Positions 1 through 5,396 of a DNA stretch of 6,724 nt are shown here, piece by piece; within the stretch, counting starts at the first letter, position 1, and every line of letters starts with the position of its first letter. A model generated the notes under the pieces. The model had not been told where the DNA came from, ran no database searches, and was given only the letters and a program-made list of their open reading frames with translations. The stretch covers positions 1-6,724 of the forward strand of contig JAKJEU010000082.1 of the NCBI GenBank assembly GCA_022705265.1. The letters are read 5' to 3'. The stretch comes from Pseudomonadota bacterium. GTDB taxonomy: Bacteria > Pseudomonadota > Alphaproteobacteria > JAKJEU01. Position numbers and translations under genes: made by a program.

Positions 1-82
1 CATGGTATTTAAGGTTTCTTACAATATAGTTTTTGAAACTTTTTAATATTTTAAGAATTGTTTTAAGCCTTTCTTATTTTTA

Positions 83-763
83 TTAATCTGGCAAAAGAGA
101 ATATCCTTGACCACGAATGGTTTGAAGATATTTCGGAGTTTTAGGATCGTTTTCGATTTTTTTTCTTAGCCTTGTGATTTGGACATCAATGGTTCTTAGA
201 TTGTTGTCGTTTCCTGTTTTTGTTCCCAAATCTTCTCTTGAAAAAACCTTACCAGGAGCAGAAGCAACAATGTTTAACAACATACTTTCGGTCGGAGACA
301 AATGGATTCTTTCCCCATTTTTATAAAGTTCGCCTCTTTTGAGGTCATAAGAACATTCACCCATTTTGATTTCAGATATAACGACTTTTTCTTTTTCCTT
401 TGGGATTCGTTTAAGAATATTGTTAATTCTAAGCAATAATTCCTTTGGTTCAAAAGGTTTCACAAGATAATCATCAGCGCCACTTTCAAGCCCATTGATC
501 CGGTCGTTAATTTCCCCCATAGCAGTCAACATCAAAACCGCAGTATTGTCACTTTTTCTTAAATTTTTGGTAAAATCAAGCCCGCTTATTCCAGGCATCA
601 TAACATCAACAATCATAAGGTCAAATTTGAAATAAGACGCAAGGTTCGAGGCAATCGAAGCATTGCCCGCGGTTGAAATTTTAAAACCATTATCTTTAAG
701 ATATTTTGATAATAAAACTCTAAGTCTTGTATCATCGTCAACGACTAATATATGAGCGTTCAT
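83..763 (-). CDS. OmpR/PhoB-family DNA-binding response regulator, PetR-like
   Basis: Two-component response regulator that would be phosphorylated by a sensor kinase and bind DNA as a dimer to control transcription. An N-terminal receiver domain (about residues 4-120) has the acidic pocket D9/D10, phosphoacceptor D53 in IVDVMMPG, T80 and K102 in the KPF motif. A C-terminal winged helix (about 130-226) ends with the typical R-G-x-G-Y turn at 217-221. The wording GLESGADDYLVKPFEPKELLLRI resembles the alphaproteobacterial PetR/OmpR subgroup. I chose the ATG at 761-763 because an AGGG lies 10 bases upstream. An in-frame TTG at 770-772 would add three residues but sits only one base from that AGGG. 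It lies 81 bases downstream of tadA on the same strand, so it may be cotranscribed or have its own promoter. No kinase gene is visible, though one could lie beyond position 1. Family call is firm; the specific regulon is unknown. Confidence 0.93.
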   Translation of the reverse strand: MNAHILVVDDDTRLRVLLSKYLKDNGFKISTAGNASIASNLASYFKFDLMIVDVMMPGISGLDFTKNLRKSDNTAVLMLTAMGEINDRINGLESGADDYLVKPFEPKELLLRINNILKRIPKEKEKVVISEIKMGECSYDLKRGELYKNGERIHLSPTESMLLNIVASAPGKVFSREDLGTKTGNDNNLRTIDVQITRLRKKIENDPKTPKYLQTIRGQGYSLLPD

Positions 764-844
764 ATTTGCCAAACCCTATCTTTTCAAAGTTTTAATCGAT
801 ATTTTAATATACATAATTTTTTTTGTTTTATAAAGCTTAAAAAT

Positions 845-1276
845 TTAAGAATTATTTTCATCACGCAAATTTTTAAAAAAACTTTTTATAAGTTCTTTGG
901 ATTTTTCCTCACTAAAACCGCCAAGAATTTCCTCAGGCTTATGTTCTTTGATTAATTTTTGGTTTTGATAAGCTCCAAAGAACACTTTTTTAATATGAGC
1001 ATGAGAAATTGCCCCCATGCACATAGAGCAAGGTTCAAGAGTCGCATAGATTCCACAATTTTCTAAATTTTTATCATTAAGGACTTCGAAAGCTTGGTTT
1101 AAAGCAAGAATTTCGGCATGGTGTAAGGGGTTTTTGTTAAGTTCGACTTTGTTGCCTGAAAAGCTTATAATTTCAAGGGTTTCAAGGTCAAAAACAACGG
1201 CTCCGATTGGGATATCGTTGCGTTTTAAACATTCAAAAGCACATTCAAAAGCCTTGTCTATAATTTTTCTTAACAT
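845..1276 (-). CDS. tadA: tRNA-specific adenosine deaminase TadA
   Basis: Zinc-dependent deaminase that converts adenosine 34 of tRNA-Arg(ACG) to inosine so that one tRNA can read several arginine codons; a cytoplasmic, normally essential enzyme. The cytidine/deoxycytidylate deaminase fold is shown by H53-A-E55 (zinc ligand and proton-shuttling glutamate) and P82-C83-S-M-C86 (the other two zinc ligands). The N-terminal IPIGAVV strand and N42 are also as expected for TadA. The 143-residue length is normal, and the C-terminal FFKNLR helix fits the family. The ATG at 1274-1276 has AAGG five bases upstream on the minus strand. It is divergent from the transglycosylase-like gene across an 83-base gap and followed by the response regulator. 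A free-base deaminase such as guanine deaminase is less likely given the close TadA wording. Confidence 0.95.
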   Translation of the reverse strand: MLRKIIDKAFECAFECLKRNDIPIGAVVFDLETLEIISFSGNKVELNKNPLHHAEILALNQAFEVLNDKNLENCGIYATLEPCSMCMGAISHAHIKKVFFGAYQNQKLIKEHKPEEILGGFSEEKSKELIKSFFKNLRDENNS

Positions 1277-1359
1277 ATCAGCCTTTTTAAGTTAGAATTG
1301 GTGTTAGAGATATTATCATAAAATTAATTAAAAAAGAAAGTTGTTGGTGAATTTTTTAT
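1277..1359. promoter_or_regulatory. Divergent promoter region between tadA and the transglycosylase gene
   Basis: These 83 bases must carry the promoters of both divergent genes. On the plus strand a TTGGTG at 1298-1303 and TAAAAT at 1319-1324 are possible -35 and -10 elements, but their spacing of 15 is short, so the assignment is weak. GGTGA at 1346-1350 is the likely ribosome binding site for the ATG at 1360, nine bases away. On the minus strand AAGG just before the tadA start is the likely ribosome binding site. No operator-like repeat was seen. Confidence 0.35.
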
Positions 1360-2295
1360 ATGTTTGAACTTGTTGCTCCTTTAAACGAAGTCAATGTTGG
1401 CGGACATCTTGTGGAACAATCAATTGTTGCATACATTAATGATGCATCAAGGGCAACAGGCATTGATTTTGATTATTTGCTTGCCAAAGCTTACCAAGAA
1501 AGTGCGTTTTCTTCTCATGCATCCTCGGATACTACTTCTGCTTCGGGAATGTATCAATTTACGGCGGAAACTTGGTTGTTTCAAATTATGACTCATGGCA
1601 AAAAATATGGTTATGGTAATTTGGCCGAAAAAATTACAAGAGGAAAAAGAGGTTGTTGTTATGTTAAGGACAGAGTTTTAAGAAAAGCTATACTTGATTT
1701 AAGATGGGATGCCAAACTTGCCTCTCTTATGGCGGCGGAATATGCCAAGGATAATAAAAGTTATCTTGAAAAGGTTACAAAACGAAAAATAACCTCCTCG
1801 GATTTATATGTGGCTCATTTTTTGGGGCCTCATGGTGCTTCTGTTTTGATTAATGCTGAAAGTAAGGGTTTTTTTAATGTTTTACCTGCTGCTGATTTGT
1901 TCCCTGACGCGGCAAAGGCTAATCGTAGCGTTTTTTATAAGAAAAATGGAACTCCTTATACTGTGTCAGAGGTTAGGGAAAATCTTGAAAATCTTTTCTT
2001 AAAAGGAGTTAAAAGGTTTTCTGAATTGCCAGAAGAAATTCTTGCAACTCTTCCTAATACTTTTTTGAAACGGTATACTGATTTATCTCTTGTTGCTCCT
2101 GTGGAAGAGGAAATTTCAAGAACCAGTTATAAGGTTTATGCTCTTGATGAGATTCAAGGCTCATCAAATTATGCGTATTACGATTTTGGCGAATTTAATG
2201 ATTATTCATATGGATATAATCTTGACGGCAAGTTTGATTATGATTATGCTTCACTTGATGACGGCATAACAAGAACTTCGTATAAAGTACCTTAA
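1360..2295 (+). CDS. SLT-type lytic transglycosylase-like protein with Tyr/Asp-rich C-terminal tail
   Basis: Homologue of lytic transglycosylases, enzymes that cleave the MurNAc-GlcNAc bond of peptidoglycan. The SLT/lysozyme-like domain covers about residues 22-200. The likely catalytic glutamate is E47 in AYQESAF, followed by SASGMYQFTAETW (equivalent to the G-x-M-Q-x-x-P-x-T-W block), a SLMAAEYA helix, DLYVAHFLGPHGA and ANRSVFY. This pattern matches a soluble transglycosylase-like group I recall from Alphaproteobacteria. No signal peptide is present: the N-terminus is MFELVAPLNEV, and an in-frame TGA at 1348-1350 excludes a longer start. After about residue 235 the domain ends and a tail follows, with RTSYKV at 254-259 and again at 305-310 and, between them (271-301), eight Tyr and eight Asp/Glu residues. 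C99-C100 in the domain is unusual. The next gene starts three bases after the stop, so the two are probably cotranscribed. Domain call is solid; activity and location are uncertain. Confidence 0.82.
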   Translation: MFELVAPLNEVNVGGHLVEQSIVAYINDASRATGIDFDYLLAKAYQESAFSSHASSDTTSASGMYQFTAETWLFQIMTHGKKYGYGNLAEKITRGKRGCCYVKDRVLRKAILDLRWDAKLASLMAAEYAKDNKSYLEKVTKRKITSSDLYVAHFLGPHGASVLINAESKGFFNVLPAADLFPDAAKANRSVFYKKNGTPYTVSEVRENLENLFLKGVKRFSELPEEILATLPNTFLKRYTDLSLVAPVEEEISRTSYKVYALDEIQGSSNYAYYDFGEFNDYSYGYNLDGKFDYDYASLDDGITRTSYKVP

Positions 2296-2298
2296 AAA

Positions 2299-2994
2299 AT
2301 GGAAAGAATTGCAAAAATAATCGCAAAAAGTGGATATTGTTCAAGAAGAGATGCTGAAAAGCTTATTTTGGACGGCTTTGTTGTGGTAAATGGGGAGAAA
2401 ATATTATCTCCCGCCTTAAATGTTGGTGAAGATGACGAAATTTTGATTAAGGGTAAAAAGATATCCTTGCAAGGTTTTAAGGAACGAGTTTTTATTTATT
2501 ATAAACCTGTTGGTCTTGTTACAACTCATAAAGACAATTTTGAAAGGCCTACGGTTTTTGAAAATTTGCCTAAAAACTTACCAAGACTTATTTCTGTTGG
2601 AAGGCTTGACTTGAATTCCGAAGGTTTATTGATTTTAACCACAAGCGGTGAATTTGCAAGAAAGATGGAACTTCCTTCAACTGGACTTAAACGGGTTTAT
2701 CGGGCGAGGGTTTTAGGAACAATTGACGAGGAAAAATTTAACCAAATAAAAAACGGTGTCGAAATTGATGGCGTAAAATATGGTAAGGTTTTAGTCGAAG
2801 TTGAACGGTCGGGAAAATCAGCAAATAATTGGGTAAGGGTAACGATATGCGAGGGCAAAAATCGCGAGGTTCGAAAAATCCTCTCCTCGATTGGTTTAAA
2901 AGTTAATCGATTAATCAGAATGTCTTATGGTCCATATAATCTTGGCAATCTTAAACCAAACGAAATAAAAGAAGTCGAAGTCGTTAGTTTATAA
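2299..2994 (+). CDS. rluB: 23S rRNA pseudouridine synthase, RluB type
   Basis: RsuA/RluB/RluE-family enzyme that isomerises a uridine of ribosomal RNA; in E. coli RluB acts on U2605 of 23S rRNA. An S4 RNA-binding domain occupies about residues 2-60 (MERIAKIIAKSGYCSRRDAE). The catalytic domain follows, with YYKPVGLVTT and the catalytic aspartate D104 in GRLDLNSEGLLILT. The later KRVYRARVLG and GKNREVRKIL blocks complete the signature. At 231 residues it is a compact version without the long basic C-terminal extension seen in some relatives. The start lies three bases after the transglycosylase stop with no clear Shine-Dalgarno, suggesting translational coupling. Its stop codon lies in a TTATAA shared with the convergent gene's stop. 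RluE or RsuA specificity cannot be excluded from sequence alone, but RluB is the usual member in Alphaproteobacteria. Confidence 0.88.
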   Translation: MERIAKIIAKSGYCSRRDAEKLILDGFVVVNGEKILSPALNVGEDDEILIKGKKISLQGFKERVFIYYKPVGLVTTHKDNFERPTVFENLPKNLPRLISVGRLDLNSEGLLILTTSGEFARKMELPSTGLKRVYRARVLGTIDEEKFNQIKNGVEIDGVKYGKVLVEVERSGKSANNWVRVTICEGKNREVRKILSSIGLKVNRLIRMSYGPYNLGNLKPNEIKEVEVVSL

Positions 2995-3414
2995 AAGTTT
3001 TTGATATATTTCATTGTAATTTGTTGTGATTATTCCAAAGTTATTGATTTTGAATATTGCAATATGTCCAATATTACCGACCTTTATATCACCAATGTTT
3101 TTATCAAAATTATCAAGGGCAATTTCAATTATTTTTAAATTATGCTCCATTGATAAACGCCATGCTTGTTTTATTTTTTCTGGGATTGCTTGGTTAAAAT
3201 CATTGCTTTCATAATTTATTATTATTGCTTTTATATTTTGATTTAAAGGGGCAAATAAATTTTTTTCATTAATTTCGAAAATTTCACATTTGTTAATATT
3301 TAAGGATTTAAGCAATTTATCAAAAGCATAATTATAATCATCAAATCCGATTATATGTTTTGGATTTAAAGATTTTTTAATTTCTTGAATTATTTTATTA
3401 AGCTCTTTTTCCAT
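2989..3414 (-). CDS. Hypothetical protein, third gene of the polysaccharide-modification operon
   Basis: I do not recognise this 141-residue protein. It is rich in Ile, Asn and Lys and looks like a soluble alpha/beta fold. An amphipathic N-terminal helix (residues 1-16, MEKELNKIIQEIKKSL) comes first, a hydrophobic strand IKAIIINY lies near the middle, LKIIEIAL follows, and two further strand-like stretches (IGHIAIFKI, FGIITTNY) lie near the C-terminus. No signal peptide, membrane segment or metal-binding motif is visible. Its ATG overlaps the stop of the upstream glycerophosphotransferase-like gene in a TAATG, so it is almost certainly expressed as part of that operon. That supports it being a real gene rather than a chance reading frame. 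Its stop codon overlaps that of rluB. Low GC like its upstream neighbour. It could be an accessory protein for the transferase or a remnant of a larger enzyme; no function is claimed. Confidence 0.72.
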   Translation of the reverse strand: MEKELNKIIQEIKKSLNPKHIIGFDDYNYAFDKLLKSLNINKCEIFEINEKNLFAPLNQNIKAIIINYESNDFNQAIPEKIKQAWRLSMEHNLKIIEIALDNFDKNIGDIKVGNIGHIAIFKINNFGIITTNYNEIYQKLL

Positions 3415-4703
3415 TATTTTATAATTCCTTTTTTCCTTAAAATCTTGTCAAAATGCTTCCAAATTTTGTACCTGATTTTATTTTTAAATGATAAGTTGCT
3501 TTTTTGTGTTTTTATCTTTGTTGTTTGATTCTTAAAGTTATCATTTTCATTTTTTAATAAATCTAATAAATATTGAGCTATTGTTTTATCAGAATGAATA
3601 TCGGTTATTAAAGGTATTTTTTTCTTACGGATTTCTTTTAATTTATCGTTATCTTTTAATAAAGTGTTTATTTTTATATCCATTTCTTTGATATTATTAA
3701 CGATATACATTCCTTCTAATATATTTTTTCCATATTCGCTTAGTGTTACTTCGCAAGGGGTATATATTATAGGTTTTTTAGTCAACATAAATTCAATTAT
3801 TGTAGAACAATAATCTCCGATAAATATGTCAGCATTAAAAATATCTTCAAGAAAGTTATCATCTTCAACTATTTGAATATTTTTTATTTTTTTAATTTCG
3901 TTAAATAAAATATCAGCTTCTTTTTTTGTATATATTTTTCTTTTTACTAGCTCATCTTTTATAAGGGGATGTTTTATAAACAAAATTAAAATATCTTTGT
4001 TGTTGATTGCAAAGTTTTTAAAATAATCTATATATCGTAAAAAATTTGACTCTCCAAGAGTTCCGAACCATCTAGGCTTCCATGCAATAACTTTGTTGTA
4101 TAATGTATTTTTTTGTTTAAATTTAAAGTCTTTATTGTTTTTATAATTTAAAAATTTATCGCATTTCATATAACCAATAGGAATAAATTTATTATCACAA
4201 TATTTATTTAAGTATTTTGCAAGTGTTGATTCGGAAAAAATTTTTGTGAAGTGTGTGTGCTCATAAAAAATATTGTCATAAGGAGGAAAATCATAGTTAA
4301 TAATAGTTGATCCATATGATATATGGTAAACTTTTGTAAAATTTGATAAATATTTTGATGAAAACAATTTTGAAATTCTTTGACCATCGTATGGTGTTTG
4401 GAGAAATACTGCATCTGGATTTAGCTTTTTTAAATCAAGATAAGAATTATTTTCTTTATCGTATCCTTGTATGTATTCATACCCCTTGTTTTTCATCATT
4501 AAGTTTATTTCATCAATTGAATTACTTACTTCTTCATGACAAAATGGTATTGTAATAAATGTAAAATTGATGTTTTTATCTTTTTTAGCTTCGTAATACA
4601 AAGTATCATAGGTGTTAGTAAACATGGTATGAACAACGGCAAAGATGTTTAGTCGTTTTGGAATAATATTATTATTGTGTGTTTCAAGAAATATATTTGC
4701 CAT
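3414..4703 (-). CDS. CDP-glycerol glycerophosphotransferase-like (TagB/TagF-type) protein
   Basis: Likely transfers a glycerol-phosphate or related phospho-polyol group from a CDP-activated donor to a glycan acceptor, as the TagB/TagF family does in teichoic acid and capsule assembly. The C-terminal half shows the family's block pattern: W208-K-P-R-W212 in the position of the usual A-P-T-W-R strand, the FIKHPLI block with H245, and NADIFIGDYCSTIIEF with D297, followed by TKKPIIY. YHISYGS around H127 may be the counterpart of the other conserved histidine region. Residues after about 385 form a strongly basic tail that could bind membrane phospholipid head groups; no transmembrane segment is seen. 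At 429 residues it is about the size of one TagB-like unit. It is coupled by TAATG overlaps to the acetyltransferase upstream and the unknown gene downstream. Hand-counted GC is 11 of 60 bases at both 3841-3900 and 3901-3960, suggesting transfer. Family call is moderate to good; donor and acceptor are unknown. Confidence 0.72.
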   Translation of the reverse strand: MANIFLETHNNNIIPKRLNIFAVVHTMFTNTYDTLYYEAKKDKNINFTFITIPFCHEEVSNSIDEINLMMKNKGYEYIQGYDKENNSYLDLKKLNPDAVFLQTPYDGQRISKLFSSKYLSNFTKVYHISYGSTIINYDFPPYDNIFYEHTHFTKIFSESTLAKYLNKYCDNKFIPIGYMKCDKFLNYKNNKDFKFKQKNTLYNKVIAWKPRWFGTLGESNFLRYIDYFKNFAINNKDILILFIKHPLIKDELVKRKIYTKKEADILFNEIKKIKNIQIVEDDNFLEDIFNADIFIGDYCSTIIEFMLTKKPIIYTPCEVTLSEYGKNILEGMYIVNNIKEMDIKINTLLKDNDKLKEIRKKKIPLITDIHSDKTIAQYLLDLLKNENDNFKNQTTKIKTQKSNLSFKNKIRYKIWKHFDKILRKKGIIK

Positions 4704-5227
4704 TATTTTAAAACCTTATTTTTGTATTTTTCACGGATTTTTTCATAGTCTTGTTTGGTGTATTCATAAAGGATGTCAAGTCCTGTTTCCCTAGTTTTTG
4801 TTGCACCAAATCTTTCGTGAAAAGCTTTTACTCTTAAATTTTCTTTTCTTACATCAAAATGCACATGGTCAAAACCAAGGTTATAAAAGGCATATTCATA
4901 GATAAGTATCGCTGATTCTAATGCCGTGATTAAGGGTGCATTTTCTTTTATAATCCAGCTTCCCCAACAAAAGCTATTGCCGATTACATCATAAATACGA
5001 ACAGTTCCAAGAGGCTCTAATGAGGCTTTATTTTCAATAATAAAATACCATTCGTTATTTAGGTTTTTATATCGTTTTATGTATTCGATTTGTTTTTCTA
5101 AATCCTTTGAGGTTTGATTTAAAAATTTATTTTTTTTACTGTTTAACCTTAAATTTAAAGTAAATTCAGCGTCTTTTATCTCAATATCTCTAAGGTTTAT
5201 TGTCTTGCCAGCGATAAATTTATTCAT
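4703..5227 (-). CDS. GNAT-family N-acetyltransferase, RimJ/RimL- or PseH-like
   Basis: Acetyl-CoA-dependent acetyltransferase of the Acetyltransf_3 type. The fold is shown by an N-terminal INLRDIEIKDAEFTLNLRL segment (residues 10-28), the central GTVRIYD strand (74-80), the SFCWGSWII strand (85-93), and the closing DVRKENLRVKAFHERFGA block (125-142) with N130 and F136-H137 in the acetyl-CoA-binding region. The usual Q/R-x-x-G-x-G/A loop is replaced by KENAPLITALESAI, a wording I associate with acetyltransferases in surface-polysaccharide clusters. A nucleotide-activated amino sugar is therefore a more likely substrate than a ribosomal protein. First gene of the three-gene coupled operon: its stop overlaps the next ATG. 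The ATG at 5225-5227 has AGG six bases upstream and lies in one arm of a hairpin that could regulate translation. Family certain, substrate inferred. Confidence 0.85.
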   Translation of the reverse strand: MNKFIAGKTINLRDIEIKDAEFTLNLRLNSKKNKFLNQTSKDLEKQIEYIKRYKNLNNEWYFIIENKASLEPLGTVRIYDVIGNSFCWGSWIIKENAPLITALESAILIYEYAFYNLGFDHVHFDVRKENLRVKAFHERFGATKTRETGLDILYEYTKQDYEKIREKYKNKVLK

Positions 5228-5260
5228 TGAAAGCCTGTGTTATTGTTTGTATTCAATGAA
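5223..5260 (-). promoter_or_regulatory. Possible start-codon-sequestering hairpin in the acetyltransferase leader
   Basis: TTCATTGAA at 5223-5231 and TTCAATGAA at 5252-5260 are perfect 9-base inverted repeats separated by 20 bases. In the minus-strand mRNA the 3' arm contains the AUG start codon of the acetyltransferase, and the loop contains its AGG ribosome binding site. Pairing would bury the start codon. The stem has only two G-C pairs, so it is of modest stability. Confidence 0.4.
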
Positions 5261-5289
5261 GATACATATAACTAATATTTAGATACATA
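5260..5289 (+). repeat. Direct repeat AGATACATA, two copies 21 bases apart
   Basis: AGATACATA occurs exactly at 5260-5268 and 5281-5289. The period of 21 bases equals two helical turns, so both copies face the same side of the DNA. They lie on the acetyltransferase side of the intergenic region, partly overlapping the first copy of the 11-base motif. They may be a second binding site type or half-sites. Confidence 0.4.
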
Positions 5290-5377
5290 GGCTATAACCA
5301 ATAAAATTAATATTTTATATTTGTTATAGGCAATATTAGTTGAAAAGTTTTTATATTAATATTGTATATAGCCAATA
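5267..5377 (+). repeat. Four direct copies of an 11-base motif, TATA(A/G)NYAATA-like, putative operators
   Basis: Copies are TATAACTAATA (5267-5277), TATAACCAATA (5293-5303), TATAGGCAATA (5325-5335) and TATAGCCAATA (5367-5377). Start-to-start distances are 26, 32 and 42 bases; the last two are close to whole helical turns. The fourth copy overlaps the candidate -10 element of the XRE gene and the third lies just upstream of its candidate -35. AT-richness raises the chance level, but the shared YAATA core and the position between a regulator and a divergent operon favour a binding-site array. Confidence 0.5.
5270..5341. repeat. Nested inverted repeat (large dyad)
   Basis: The outer arms AACTAATATT (5270-5279) and AATATTAGTT (5332-5341) are a perfect 10-base inverted repeat. 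Inside, 5290-5307 pairs with 5312-5331 around a TAAT loop (5308-5311). AAAAT pairs with ATTTT, then after a 2-base bulge the GGCTATAACCAAT side pairs with the ATTTGTTATAGGC side with two mismatches. The left side has an extra 10-base stretch (5280-5289) between the two stems. It is not followed by a T-run in a position that would end either gene, so an operator dyad is more likely than a terminator. Confidence 0.5.
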
Positions 5378-5396
5378 AATTTAAGGTGTATGTTCA

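Larger units (their letters stand above)
5228..5396. promoter_or_regulatory. Divergent regulatory region between the acetyltransferase operon and the XRE regulator
   Basis: This 169-base AT-rich gap serves both divergent transcripts. On the plus strand TTGAAA at 5340-5345 and TGTATA at 5363-5368 are separated by 17 bases and form the best promoter candidate for the XRE gene. AAGGTG at 5383-5388 is its ribosome binding site, eight bases before the ATG. On the minus strand no convincing -35/-10 pair was found. The region is packed with direct and inverted repeats (described separately) that overlap or flank the candidate promoter, as expected for operators of an autoregulated repressor. Confidence 0.5.

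Noticed and set aside
27..46. AGTTTTTGAAACT hairpin with trailing T-run on the plus strand after the response regulator
   Set aside because: The T-run is on the wrong strand for the minus-strand gene and the stem is only five base pairs; the 82 bases before the regulator stop show nothing else I can support. A minus-strand ATG at 1-3 has no clear ribosome binding site, so no gene is called.
836..849. CTTAAAAATTTAAG inverted repeat at the tadA stop
   Set aside because: All but two positions are A or T, there is no T-run after it on the tadA strand, and such palindromes are expected by chance at this composition.
752..955. Plus-strand 67-codon frame rich in Phe and Lys
   Set aside because: It is antisense to tadA and the response regulator, with low-complexity composition and no ribosome binding site; a shadow frame.
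3026..3214. Plus-strand 62-codon frame with hydrophobic start resembling a signal peptide
   Set aside because: Antisense to the 141-residue gene, which has coupled translation signals; the hydrophobicity comes from reading the reverse of Ile/Lys/Asn-rich codons.
4208..4555. Overlapping frames on both strands inside the glycerophosphotransferase-like gene
   Set aside because: They lie inside a gene with clear family motifs and lack independent start signals.
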